Source of the DNA: Pleodorina starrii
Lineage: Eukaryota > Chlorophyta > Chlorophyceae > Chlamydomonadales > Volvocaceae
Assembly: GCA_030267565.1 (NCBI GenBank)
Contig: BRXU01000002.1
Coordinates: 8,623,001 to 8,687,000, forward strand
Reading direction: 5' to 3'
DNA length: 64,000 nucleotides
Below the pieces are notes generated by a model that saw only the letters and a list, made by a program, of their open reading frames with translations, did not search any database and was not told the origin of the DNA. Made by a program: the position numbers and the translations under genes. This document shows, one piece after another, positions 22,204 to 33,898 of the stretch (position 1 is the first letter of the stretch; the number at the start of each line of letters is the position of its first letter).

Positions 22204-23204
22204 CTGCATAAAGGTAAGCTATCACTTATGAATACGACTTTTGTCAGTATTGACAAGGTTTCACTTCAGAAATCCTGGACATCGCCAGCCCTGACCTGAT
22301 TCGCCTGGTCCGGTGAACGATCTGTGATCAGCACATCAGTAACTAAGATGCGTCAATCCAATGGCGCTTGAACGTCAGCTTCAACGCAGCCAAAATGAGC
22401 CGGCGTACGCCAGGTCAAAGAAGTTTCCAAGACGCCATCAACAAGCTCCGCACCAAGCCTTAAGTCCGCCTTCACACGCCAGGGATTGCAGGTAAGGCGT
22501 CAACCTGCAAGTTACTTCTATGGTACTGGAACTATGGTTTTGCAACTGGTGCAAGTCGACGTCCTATCACGTAGGGTATCCGACTTTACAGCAGTATCGT
22601 CTTTTAAAACCAGGAAGTCCAACGTTTTCAGATATGCATATGTTCAGCCATGCTGATACTAAAGGATAAAGGAGGGCGCCGTACGTCGGCGCAAAGCTGC
22701 TTTCTAGAATGATAAAAAACGTTGGTATTTTGTTGGTTGGGTGTCGACAAAAATACTTCATTCAGCGCCGACATCAAGACGCCCAAGAAAAGAATATGTA
22801 CTCGCAGTTGCTTCGTTGTAGGGTCAAGAAACGCCTATTACGCTTGGCGTTTGCTGGGTCTTAACTTCCTGACCAGGAGGTGCAGGGTTAGATGGTGGTT
22901 GTTGCTGACGAGATGTTACACTGTGGGCGGCTCTCGCGCTCTCACGGACCAGCGCCGGGAGCCCCAGCCGTGGTGGTAAAACGCAGCGCAGGCGGTGGGG
23001 ACGCATGAGCACGCACCAAGCCCCTAGCCAAGGTACCGTAACTCGCAGCACACCAACTGCCTAATGCTATGTGAGGAAGCGCACGAGAGGCGCCAATTCC
23101 ATGAACCAGCCCACCTGCAGACGTCTCCCCAAAGGAAACAAACAAGACCGCCGCACCACCTTTCGCGGCACCAAACAACGCACACTCTCGCACCTTCACC
23201 CCTG
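22204..23204. other. no gene seen
   Basis: The region includes a lower-GC part at 22300-22800. Frames are short and overlapping, with no family pattern. Confidence 0.4.
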
Positions 23205-23209
23205 TTACA
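23205..23209 (-). terminator. polyadenylation signal TGTAA
   Basis: TGTAA on the minus strand (plus strand CCTGTTACAGG), about 470 nt after the stop of the ankyrin-type gene. Confidence 0.45.
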
Positions 23210-23677
23210 GGGGCTCGTGCAGGGCCCCAGCACTCCTCAGAACAGGAAATTGGGAGGGCCTGCACGGGCTAGCTAGGAACGGGCTAGACAGGGAAGCGCC
23301 CTAGGATTGACCCCCTACCCACGGACACCTCAATGGCCATCATAACGCAGGAGAACGGGCCTGGCCAGCCGCACCACCAGGATCGCGCCTACAGCTGAAA
23401 ACGTACGTTTGCCTCTGAGGGCCAGTCGCCAACCTGGCTCCCAACAAAAAAATGCCTTCAGGCGGCCCCAGCACCCTCGCCAGCGCACACCACCTAAGCG
23501 CAGCTCCGGCGTCCTCCACAGAACACACAAACAGAGAGCGCCTACCATCCCCCCCAACCTCCGATAACGCGAATCGGGCTGGCGCACAGTGTGGGACTTG
23601 TGGGATTGCGCATCCAGTGTGTGCTACTATGCCCCGACCTCCAACGGAACATCCACTGACGCTTACGTGGTGCAACC

Positions 23678-25618
23678 TCAGGCTGCCACGCCGTGCCTCT
23701 GTCGCTCCGCCCGCAGCCATACCGCCAACTCCTCCACCCGGCCGCTTCCTTCATCGTCACCATCCTCCACCTCCGCCTCCCGCCGCCGCTCCATCGCGGC
23801 CAGCGCCTCCACCCAGTCCACCGGGCAATCCAGCTCCCGCAGACAGCGCAGCGCAGCGAGGAAGCTGCCCCCAAGGATGCACCGTGTGAAGGTTTCCCCT
23901 GTGCCACTCCAGGCGCAGCCCAGCCGCCGCAGACAGCGCAGCGTGGCAAGGTCGCCTCTAGTGGCGGCGTACACGTACACAGTGTCGTTTGCCTGGCAGC
24001 GGGCCGTGTTGTGGGCGGGCCGCAGAAGGTCATGCAGCAGAGGCTTCCAAACGACCAGCGACTTGCCGTGCGAATTCCAGTACTCCACAACACGGGATAT
24101 CGACCATAAACAACTCGCCCTGTGGCTCGTTCACTGCACGGGAGATCACGCCTTTCGCCCCCCCCCCATCCTCCCACCCGCCGCCGGACCCGTCGCGCCC
24201 TTCATCACACTCACCGGCAGCGGGCAGCCGAGCCCCACCAGCCACTCCATCATCGCCTCACTGCCGCCCGCTGCTGCGGCCGCAAACGCCGAAGGCACTT
24301 CTGCGAACTGGCAGCCACGCTCCCGCAGCCACGCCGCCAGCTCCAGATCGCCGTATTGGGCTGCCGCACTCACAAGCACCTCGTTGCTGGGGGCCACGGA
24401 CACACCAAGCGCCTCAACTATCCAGACCAGCACGTGGAGGTGCCCGTGCCTGACCGCCGTGGAAATGTGCAGCCTGGGCCGAAGGTCGCAGCCATGGGCG
24501 TGGAGTTCCTGCAGCACGCCCAGCTGCCCCTCGGCGAAGGCCTTGGCAGGCACCAGGAAGTCTGGCCGAATGCCCTCCATCAGCAGGAAACGCAGCGCCG
24601 CGACGTTCCCTGCCCCGGCGGCGGCCCGGGCGGCCGACGTGGTCGCTGGGTAGCCGCGCTGGCGCAGCCAGTGCAGGCGCGCCTGCGCTTCTGTGTCGGG
24701 TCGGATCGCGGCGACGGCCTCACAGGCGCAGGCATCACGGGGCCCTGGCATGCGTGGCTCCAGCCACAGGACCTTGGCCTGCCAGTCCGGCGTCGGGCTG
24801 CCGGCCGCGGCGGCCAGTATCTTGGGCCCCATGAAAGCATCAAGTGGCTGCGGCAACAGTTCCTGGACCTGCAGAGGCTGGGGCTGGTGCAGCTGCTCCG
24901 GCTGCTGCTTCACGCCCTGCCGCGACGGCGACTCCGCGAGCTCTTCCGCGTGCAGTCGCTGCAGGTCGGAAGTGATGAAGCCTTCCGCCGCGGCAACAAG
25001 CAGCTCCAGGGGGCCGATTACGTCGTTGTTGGAGTGCGCCTGTTCTCGGTTCTGCAGCAGGAGCCAGTACACAAGGCCCACATGGCCGCCGCGGGCAGCC
25101 GCCACGACAGCACAGCGGCTCGCAGGGCAACCCTTTGCCAACAACCACCGGCAGATGTTAGCATGGCCGTTCAGCGCAGCTGCCGCCAGCGCGCCGTGCC
25201 AGGGGCAGCCGAGGTTCAGGAGCCACTCGCTTGAGGCCAGCTGGCCCTCACCGGCAGCGGCTGCCATTACATCGGCAGTCAGGGTGCAGCCAGCAATCTG
25301 GATTGCTACTTCGAGGTTTGCCAGCACGCCCGTGGCCGCGGTGAGGGCCAGGAGCTTGCGCCGTTTGAATTGAGTGAGCATCCGGGTGGCCCCCGGAGCG
25401 GTCCAGTGCCGCTTAAACTCCGCTGATGGAGATGGAAGGGCGATAAGGACCTTGGTCTGACTCCGGAATTGCGCTGTCGCTGCACGGTTCACCAGCCGAA
25501 GAGTGCAGGCAATCGCATTCGGTGAAAGAAAGCGCGCGATAACCTCCAAAATGTCGGGTAACCATAGGTTTGAGGCATAATCATTGTTGCCGATTGCAGA
25601 TGTCTCAGAGGTGGCCAT
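23678..25618 (-). CDS. ankyrin-repeat protein, F-box-like N-terminus
   Basis: Two exons, 25618-24215 and 23992-23678, give 572 residues with a phase-0 junction (CTGCCG|GTGAGT ... GCTGCCAG|GCAAAC). The N-terminus, LWLPDILEVIARFLSPNAIA then LRLVNRAATAQF, resembles the F-box-like head seen on many volvocine ankyrin proteins. Degenerate ankyrin units follow: GHANICRWLLAKGCP, GHVGLVYWLLLQN, GNVAALRFLLMEG, GQLGVLQELHAHGCD, GHLHVLVWIVEALG, YGDLELAAWLRERGC, GSEAMMEWLVGLGCPLP, and in exon 2 GDLATLRCLRRLGCAW and AALRCLRELDCPVDW. The C-terminus is an acidic/charged helix. The likely role is protein binding, perhaps as a ubiquitin-ligase adaptor, but that is inference. It is head to head with endonuclease G, 362 bp apart. 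Confidence 0.82.
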
Positions 25619-25980
25619 GTTTATGTGTATGGATAGACCTCAAGCCATTGTGGACAACTACGCTTCGGAACGAACGTCCGCCAACTAAGTTTTGAGGGTT
25701 TTGCGTGCTGTGCGGCTGACATGAATGAATAACATTAGCAATAGGCCGCAACACTATCATTGCTTCCGTAATAACTGTACGGTCATGCTGTGCTGCGCTC
25801 TAATCCGCAGAGGCCAAATGGACATTCATGCACACCTGCGTCGGCTCTTCATTACTTGCAACTTAGCTGATACAGTGCACCTCACCCGAAGCCATGAGGT
25901 GCGGTTTATGTTATTGCGCGATGTTGAATGCCTCGGTCCCATAAATGAAACCGATGCTCTTTGATCCAAACTGCCCGTTG
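25619..25980. promoter_or_regulatory. shared intergenic region of ankyrin-type gene and endonuclease G
   Basis: A 362-bp gap between two divergent start codons must hold both 5' UTRs and promoters, unless translation of endonuclease G starts at the upstream in-frame ATG at 25945. No TATA box or known element can be named with confidence. Confidence 0.45.
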
Positions 25981-28900
25981 ATGAGTCTTGTTCATAAACT
26001 CTCCAGGATGCTTTTCATCGGCTTCGGCGTGGGAGTCGCGGTCGGCGCCGGAGGATGTTACCTGTACCTGTCAGCTGTGAAGCAGCCTGAGCTGAGGCGA
26101 GGTATGTGGGTTGCTGATAATGCAAGTGGTATGTAACCGTATAAGCGCGGAATTAGGATGGGGTCCCATTATGTGTATTGCACTGCCCCCTTAGGCACCC
26201 TTGGCGTTGTGGGGAGTCTTGGTCATCCACAGTGGAAGCGTCTTAAACGTGCATGCTAAGTTATGTAACATGGGCGCACATGGACGCACTTGACGCCTGA
26301 AGGGCGTTGGTTCACGTTGCATCCAGGGCACTGCCGGGGAGGCCGGTACTCTTCCCTAAAATTCCGTGCCTGGCGAAGCTCTTCGGTGCAACCAGCACTC
26401 CCCCCGAGCTTATTACTCAAAGTTGTAAACCCAAACATCTTAGCATGAAGTCCCTTCAGGCGCTTGTTTATTACAGCTCGCATCCGCACGTGGCACTGAG
26501 TGTGTTCAGAAACTGGGTGTCCCTCCGCGTCCTTTCACTACACAGGTGGACGTGCCATTACGCTGGACGAGAACCATCACGCCCTGAAGTTCGGTGAGGG
26601 GACGCAAATATCGCCAGAGGACATTCTTTGCCAAATTGAGCATGGCATCGCGGGCTTTGGCCAAAGCTGATCCCCTTGCTGGCGGCTGATCACAGGCGCG
26701 CCCGAGACGGAGATCGTACGGCAATACGAGGGCTACATCGCCGCGTACGACTACCGTACTCGGAATCCAAAATGGGTTCTGGAGCACATCACGCGGGATT
26801 CATCCAGCGGCGACGCTAAACGGTGGGCGGGCTGGGCGGGCTGCTCGGATGTTGCTGTACGTTGCGGAGGCGGCCGTGCCGCGTGTACGGCATCTGGGTC
26901 AATGTCGTGCGGTTGTTACGGTTGGCCCCAGACCTTTCGGAAGAGTAGAGCCAGCGTCCAATATTGTAGACCGGAAGAGTAGAGAAAGCGGAAGAGTAGA
27001 GAAAGCGGAAGAGTAGAGAAAGCGGAAGAGTAGAGAAAGCGTCCAACATTGTTGTTGATGCCCGTGCTCGCAGGGACGGCTCCGAGTTCTTTCCTGACCC
27101 GGGTGTGGAGCCGCGCTTCAGCGCCAAGCTGAGTGACTTCCGTGGATCTGGGTACGACAGAGGCCACATGGTACGAACGTACGACTTTCCACAGGGGCGC
27201 CAAAGCTCGCAGCGCTCTTCAAGCGGCCTAGCTTTTGGCAGCCGGCCTGGGTTGGGCTGCCATGCGCTGGCGGGAACGGCGCTTCATCCTCGTGCTTAGG
27301 ACTGGGAAAGCTCGCGATGGTCGTTGATGCGGGGCTTGAGGCCATTGGCTACCTTCCTACTCGAGCCATACGGCCGCAAGTGCTGCTGTACGAGCTAACG
27401 AGCAGCGCCGGCTAACCACTTTATGTACGACACGATACGGCATACGGCTCTTGCGGCAACTAACGCGTCTCGCAGGCGCCGGCCGCCGACTTCAAGTCCA
27501 GCCAGAAGGCGATGGATGAGACGTTCAGCCTCGTCAACATCAGCCCGCAGGTCGGCATCCCGACCGTCCCTATGTGTGTTTTCTTGGGCGTATCGGTATG
27601 GGCTTGGGTATTGGCAGGGAGGCCAGCATTGGGCCAGAATGGTGGCAAGGGCGGGGGCTTTGAGGGGAAGAATCGTCGCGCCCTGTCGTCGCCAGGCCAG
27701 GCGGCCTGCTTCTCGTCCTGACACTGTCAGCGTGGCTGCTTGCCAGGTGGCCGATCCGCGTCTTGACCCTTGCGCGGCTGGAATCCTCGGCATCCTTCCC
27801 GCGAAAGCTGCCGCCCTTCCTCCGCAGTCCGCACCCACCCGCCCAAACTGCCCGCCTTTCAGTCTTCCGAGCCACTGCACCTCTCCCCGCTGTTGTAAAC
27901 CCGCGGCCGGACTCCACCTGCCCCACCGCAGTGGTTGACGTTATGAACCCACCTGCTCCCAGCTTCCTACCCTGCCCCGGCTCACCCCGCCCAGGTCGGC
28001 GCCGGCTTCAACCGGGATTACTGGGCTCGCTTTGAGCGATTCGTGAAGGAGCTAACGTGTGAGAGGAGGGAGAGGGAGGGGAAGAGGGAGGGGGAAGAGG
28101 AAGCGGGAAGAGGAAGGGGGAAGAGGGAGGGGGAAGAGGAAGGGGGAGTGGAAGGGCGAAAAAGGGCATCAGCAACGGGGAGGGTTGCACGGGAGGTGAC
28201 GGTAGCCAAGGCCCACTTGCCACATACCGTGCTGGTTTCGGGGCCGCGATCGGTACAATTGCGTGGTCCACACACGGGGTCGGTAGGGCACTCGGCCACG
28301 TGGTACTTCGCCTGTCAGCCTGTCAGCCGGTCCCCATCCGGACAGTTTTACCTCTTCCCCACCGCGTAAGCGAACCAACCGAACCCGCCGACCTCCCCTC
28401 CGGGCGCGGCTCCGCAGACGCGTCATCGGATGTGTACGTCATGACGGGGCCGCTCTGGCTGCCCACCCGGTCACAGTTGGAGGATGAGGACGGCGGAGGC
28501 GGCGGCGGCGGCGGCAAGGGGAAAGGTGGCAAATGGACGCTCGTCCACGACTGGATAGGTACGGGCCCCCTTGGCAGCCCTACTTCAGTTCACCGCATGA
28601 GATTTGACGAACTGGAGAACGACACTGCTGACGTGGAAAGCAGGGACCGCGCCCGCCATGGTGCTCCTGGGCTGATCCTGACCCGTTCCGTTTCGAACAA
28701 ACATCCGCGTGTGTGTGTCGTACTTGTACGTTTCCGTGGACGTCTGTCGTACAGGCAAGCCCCCGGGCCTGGTGGCGGTTCCCACCCACTACTACAAGGT
28801 GGTCGTTGCCGACCCACGGGGCGGCGGTGAGCCCGGCAAGGCGCCGGCGCGCGACGCGGTATCGCCGTTGGCCAAGGGGGCGGTGGCGGTTGGCGCGTTC

Positions 28901-30199
28901 GTTATGCCCAACCAACCCATGGACGCGCGCAGCCCGCTGTCGGCGTACGTGGTGCCGCTGGAGGACCTTGAGCAGGTGGGAGTAGACCGTTGGACGTTGT
29001 GGAATCAGTTGGTGGTTTGTGGGCAGTCGGGGTATTCGGCGTAGTTTGCACCGCAATGTGCCTGGCGTTCTGGTGCTTATGATTGAATGTCTTAAAACGA
29101 TGTGTCGGCTTCCTGTCGGGCTCGTCCACGGCGGGATGTAGCTGCGGCATGCCAAGCGGTGTGAGGCATCATCTGCCGTACTTTCAGTGACTTTGCCTGA
29201 CTTGGCAGTTGGCACCGTTCGCCAAAAGACGCATTCTGTCCTTATCCCATCCCACGCCGACACACCGCGGGGGGGAGGGCAGCCTACCGGAAAATGTCTT
29301 CAACGCGCCGCCAAATCAACAAAACAAACGCAGACACAACCCACCCGGAACCGTTTCCGGTCCCTGGTTGCCCCTCTCGCCCACATACATGCCGTTCACG
29401 GCCTCCGGCCTATCCGTGGATAACCCCCGCCCTGGCCCCCCTCCCCCAAAGGTGGCCGGCACGCGTTTCTTCCCCGACTTGCTGGGAGAGCCGCGCCGGC
29501 GCGCCGCTTTGGACACCGCCGCGGCGGGCTGGCGGCAGGAGGGCCTGGCGCAGCTGAAGCCGTTCGAGCGGCTCAGCATGAAGCAGGTGAGGCACGGAGT
29601 ACGGCACGGTACGACACGGCACGGCGGCGATGCCGTACATGCACGGACTCGGCGGTGCGAGTTATTTGGTAGTGCGCGGTCGGTCTTTGCGCTTTGGCTT
29701 GCACTGTCCGTGTCTATGCACGGCGGGAGATCGCTACATTGAACACACCTAACACACGAGTCAAACCTGTTCTTTTTCCAACCGTCCCGCTGTTTCTCCC
29801 ACGGGGGCCATCGCCTGCGTTGCCATTGCCGGCGCTGCGAATCGCCTGAGACGTGAAACGGGAGCAAACCGCGTTACACTGGGTGGGAGCATTGGATCCC
29901 AGGGCATTATGTTGTGCATATGTCAAAAACCGCAGGCCTTGGCGGCGCTTCCCGCCCCGGGTTCCGGAGCTGCTGATGTGGAGACGTCAACCGTCAGTAC
30001 GGCAAAAGGCGCGTCATCGTCATCATCATCGCCGTCGAGGCCGGCGCCACCGCCAGCACCCAAGACTCCCGAGGGCGCCGGCGTCGTACACATTTGCGAT
30101 GTCAACGCCTGCCAGCTGCCGCGGGTGGATTGGTACCTGCCCAACGGTTCCGGAGCCGGCAACGGCGGGAGCGGCGGCAAGCGGCGCGCAGCGGCATAA
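25981..30199 (+). CDS. endonuclease G (mitochondrial DNA/RNA non-specific nuclease)
   Basis: Ten exons join in phase: 25981-26101, 26546-26593, 26696-26822, 27074-27170, 27476-27550, 27995-28058, 28418-28558, 28755-28975, 29452-29586, 29936-30199; 430 residues. Family landmarks appear in order: ALKFGAPETE, YDYRTRNPKWVLEHI, LSDFRGSGYDRGHM then APAADF (the DRGH catalytic site), DETFSLVNISPQ (metal-binding Asn), NRDYWARFERFVKEL, VYVMTGPLWLP, VAVPTHYYKVVV, AFVMPNQPMD, and a yeast Nuc1-like tail, CDVNACQLPRVDW. The N-terminus (MSLVHKLSRMLFIGFGVGVA...) is a membrane anchor or mitochondrial signal. Oddities are a poly-Gly insert after LPTRSQLEDED and a Ser/Pro-rich insert in the last exon. An upstream in-frame ATG at 25945 is the alternative start. 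It probably acts in the mitochondrial intermembrane space, in nucleic-acid degradation. Confidence 0.93.
26938..27040 (+). repeat. 17-bp tandem repeat in endonuclease G intron 3
   Basis: Four consecutive copies of GGAAGAGTAGAGAAAGC at about 26972-27039, preceded by a diverged copy at 26938. Confidence 0.8.
28059..28160 (+). repeat. purine-only microsatellite in endonuclease G intron 6
   Basis: About 90 bases of GAGGGGGAAGAGGAA-type repeats, nearly pure G and A, just after the donor. Such tracts can form triplexes. Confidence 0.7.
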
Positions 30200-30467
30200 G
30201 CTACTCGCACCGGCGGCCTGGTTTGGCCCTCTGTAGCGCGACCCACGAGTGGGTGGTGACCCCCAAAACAGATGAGTCAGCGAAAACGACCTGCGGTTGG
30301 TCGCTGCAGGTTTTGGCCGGAGCAAGCCGTGATTGCGGCAGCCCGATTGCCCTGGAATTATAAACAACGCATGCGATATGTCTAGGTAGGTCTTTTGACT
30401 GGTTTCATAAAAGATCATGAGTGCGTCTTATGCTGGAGGATCAATTTATGCGAGGTTTGACCTTGCA

Positions 30468-30472
30468 TGTAA
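30468..30472 (+). terminator. polyadenylation signal TGTAA
   Basis: TGTAA about 270 nt after the endonuclease G stop codon. Confidence 0.55.
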
Positions 30473-31449
30473 TCAGCGATGCGTGACGGGAAATGTTGGG
30501 GGAGCGGCGCTGGACTGCGCAGCAGCACCGCCCCCAGTATGGGTTGGCCGTAGCGCACCGGTATTGCCCATCGCCATTTTGTCGTGAAATGTGCGGCACT
30601 GGGTACTGCACCATTGATCGTTACGTTTGTTATTGTCACTGCAGTCGCACGCCACAATGTCGTACAACCGTAGTGGTCTGTTAAGGAGCATTGGAGCAAC
30701 ATTGTCCTTTTCAGTGATAGGTTGTCCATCCAAGCGATGACTTATGCGGCCATGCTTAACTTCTACTGGTGCCACTGGGGTTTTCCGGTCGGGTGTCCGG
30801 ACGCTAGGTACATGATGTCTAACCGCGTCCAACCGAAACACCGAACCCACGGGCAGCCGAATAAACAAGCCGGACAGTTTCACTAGCGTCGCCCATAGCA
30901 AAGTATCGCATTATGAACAACTCACATGATGTTCCTGTCTTTACATTGATGCAGTTGAAGCAGTTTGCCGGTGCGGAGAGACTAGGAAGCAGGTCGAGAG
31001 GTCAGGGTTCGCAGCGCCGCTCGAAATACGTGTAATATCCATGCACAACACTCGCAATTTATAATACTTTCTTGACATAACCCCGGGACCCGGCACACCG
31101 GATTCACACATGTACGGCATAGAGAGTTCCATAGGGTTCTAACGTAGAGGGTTACCACCCAAGCTACTGCATTAAGCAGTTGTTGCTGTCCCGCCTTCTG
31201 GACGGGCCAGCCTAGATAATCAATAAGTCTAAGTTTGCTGTTGGGCTAAAAATTTGCAGAAAAAGGTCGCAGAATTGCGACGCTGATTTAGCAGCTGTAA
31301 AGTTATTATACCTATTGAAGTCAGGGTATCTTCGATTTTCTATGAGCGAAGCGCCTTACGTGGTCAAAACAACGATAAGTGAGCATTCGGAGCCAAAGCA
31401 GGTTGTCAACCCCACAGCTTTTACCCGCTTACCCCGTTCATTCTTAATT
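30473..31449. other. intergenic region, 5' side of the methyltransferase gene
   Basis: No exon or family pattern is seen. The methyltransferase frame stays open upstream of its chosen ATG, to an alternative ATG at 31342, so part of this stretch may be coding or 5' UTR. Confidence 0.4.
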
Positions 31450-33898
31450 ATGATTGCAGTGCCTCAGTATGGAGAATGCGAGTATTGGGATGAGCGGTAT
31501 TCGCGGGAGCCTGCCTCGTTCGATTGGTACCAGGGTTTCGGCGGCCTCCAATCCATTCTGCAGCTGGCATTTCCCTTACATGCCACCATTCTACAGGTGC
31601 GGTGGCATGGGATGTCGCTGTCCGGGAACTCTCTTAAACCGAAGGCGTTCTGTTCATCTCCCGCTGCCACGCGCTGTCACCCTTCCGCAACGCGGCTTTC
31701 CCTACCTCAGCGCACATACCGGTCGCACCCAGACTTCCCAGCACGTGCTCTGGACGGCTCTTCTGTAGTGCCCTTTCAGAGCACGTGCCGGGGAGTCTGG
31801 GCACTACAGAAGAAATCGACAAGCTCTTGCCCACAGCTACGCAGCTCCACACACACACACACGCACACACGTGTATACCCGCGCACGGCGCACTGCACCA
31901 CCCCCTGCCCCTACTCACCCGCCACGACACCCTCCCCCACCACCTGCCCCTCCCCCTTTCCCCGCCTTCCCTGTCCAGGTTGGCGTGGGCAGCTCCCGCC
32001 TGCAGGAGGACATGGCCCGGGCGGGCTGGCGCCACATCATAAACGTGGATTACAGCCGAGTGGTCGTCGACCACATGTCGGAGCTGCATAAGGGCGTGCG
32101 CGCGCTCGAGTACCGGGTGGCTGACGTCAGGTGAGGGGCGGGGGAAGGAGCGACGAGGCGGGGCGGAGTGCGGTGGTGTGGTGGAGAGGGCGGACGGGGT
32201 GAGAACCGGCGCGGCGCGCGGCCATCCGCGAGTTGGGACCGCAACCCGCAGGGCCTGGTGGTCGAATCTGGGGTCGCTAACGGTATGTCCTGCTGACGGG
32301 CCCATGGCTGGGTGCTGAACCCCACGCACAGCGCCCCTCGGCCGTCTCTCCCTCCCCTCCCGCCAGCTCATCCCACCTCAACGTTTGGGCGTAGGGCGTT
32401 GACTTTCCACGCCTTCGGGCGTCCCTCTCGTCCCTCACGGCCCCTCCCTACCCGCCCTCCCGCTGAACCCCCCGTTCCGTTCCGCTGGCCCTCACCTCCC
32501 CGACAGGAATATGCCCGAGTTCGTGGATTGCAGCTTCGAGGGCGTGTTGGACAAGGGGACGCTGGACGCCGTTCTGTGCGGGGAGCACAGCGCCAAGCAC
32601 GCAGCCGCGATGCTGTCAGAGTGCTACAGGTGGGGGACTGGGGAGTGAAACACGCGAGCCGCAGCAGAGTGACCGAGGCGGAGGGAGCTGGGGAGCTGGC
32701 GGGAGAGGGCGCGCGGCGCGGCCGCCCGCGCCGGACCGTCATGCCGCGCCGGACTGTCGCTTTGCGGTCTCCGCCAGCGGTCTTTGCGGGCTTCACCACG
32801 GGCTTCGCCAGCACCACTCCCACCTCCCGCCGCCTTGGCCCTCTTGTTTTCTCGACACCAGGGTGCTCAAGCCCGGCTGCCCGCTCATGCTCGTCACGTA
32901 CGGCGACCCGGCCAGCCGCCTGCCGTACCTTGAGGAGATTGTGGGCTGGAACGTTGTCGTATACGCGCTGACTAAGCAGGAGGTGCTCGAGGCTATGGAT
33001 GCGGAGCCCGTGGTGAAGCCGCTGATCAAGGGTGAGGGGGTGAGGGGATGGGTGAGGGGGTTTGGCCGGCTGGGTGCCTGTGCACCTACGGATCTCGGTG
33101 CCTGGGCTATAATATACCGGTATATAGGAGGCCCGCGGACAAGCAGACCCGCGGATTTATTAATGCTCACTGGCAAAAACCCGTGGGCACTACTTGGTAA
33201 CTGCGCAGTGCCAGTGCCAGTGCCAGCAGTGCGTATTGTTGCGGGCTTGGGCTCCGTGCTGCGTTCCGTCCACCGCGGTTCACGACCGCGGTGTGGACTC
33301 GTGCTTTCTTCAGCCCGCAATCGCCCTCGGGCCCGGGTGGCGGTCCCGTCAGCTCCCCCGGCAGCTCCCCCTGGTGGCTTGGTGCACCTCCGCCAGCCAA
33401 TGTGCGGGTTTCCATAGCGCGGTGCCAGCCAGCCTCAATATTGTCATTGAGCTGCGGTCGCCGGGAACCCTGCTCACCCGCCCGCCCGCCCGCCCGCCCG
33501 TACACCTGTCCTCCTGTCGTACAGGGCCGTACCCCTCAAGCAACGCAGACTGCATGGACGCGCTGTCGGGGCTGGAGGGAATGCACTTTGTGTACCTCTG
33601 CTTCAAGAGCCACGACGCGGCGCCGTCGCCGCCGCCACCGTCACTGCCGCAGCCTGAGCTGCAGGGCGCGCAGGCGGCTCAGCATCCGGAGCATGACAGG
33701 CAAGCGGAGCAGAAGCAGCCGCAGCAGCAGCAACGGCCGCAGTCGCAGCAGCAGCAGCTGGCATCGGGCGTGTTTGAGCTTCGGGCAGATGATGGGGACA
33801 CGGGAGCCAGCGCGCCGCCGGAGCGCCCTGCGGCGACGGCGTTTACGGCAGCGGTGGCGGCAGCCCCGCCGCCGGTGTCGGCGCCGCCCGCGTCTTGA
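31450..33898 (+). CDS. EEF1AKMT4/METTL13-like protein methyltransferase
   Basis: Five exons in phase: 31450-31596, 31979-32130, 32507-32629, 32862-33031, 33525-33898; 321 residues. It starts MIAVPQYGECEYWDERY, the 'YG...YWD.RY' head of the METTL13/EEF1AKMT4 family. The SAM-binding motifs follow: ILQVGVGSSRLQEDM (motif I, with VGVGSS where relatives have a Gly-Cys-Gly loop), INVDYSRVVVDHM (acidic end of strand 2), VDCSFEGVLDKGTLDAVLCG and VLKPGCPLMLVTYGDP. Relatives methylate lysines of translation elongation factor eEF1A. The substrate here is unknown. The last 90 residues are Gln-, Pro- and Ala-rich and are not part of the fold. ATG 31342 is an alternative start that adds 36 residues. Intron 1 carries interlocked inverted repeats. 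Confidence 0.88.
31741..31813 (+). repeat. two interlocked inverted repeats (pseudoknot order) in intron 1
   Basis: Arm a GCACGTGCTCTG (31741-31752) pairs with 31777-31788. Arm b, 15 bp (31759-31773), pairs with 31799-31813. The order a-b-a'-b' is what an H-type pseudoknot needs. Confidence 0.75.
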
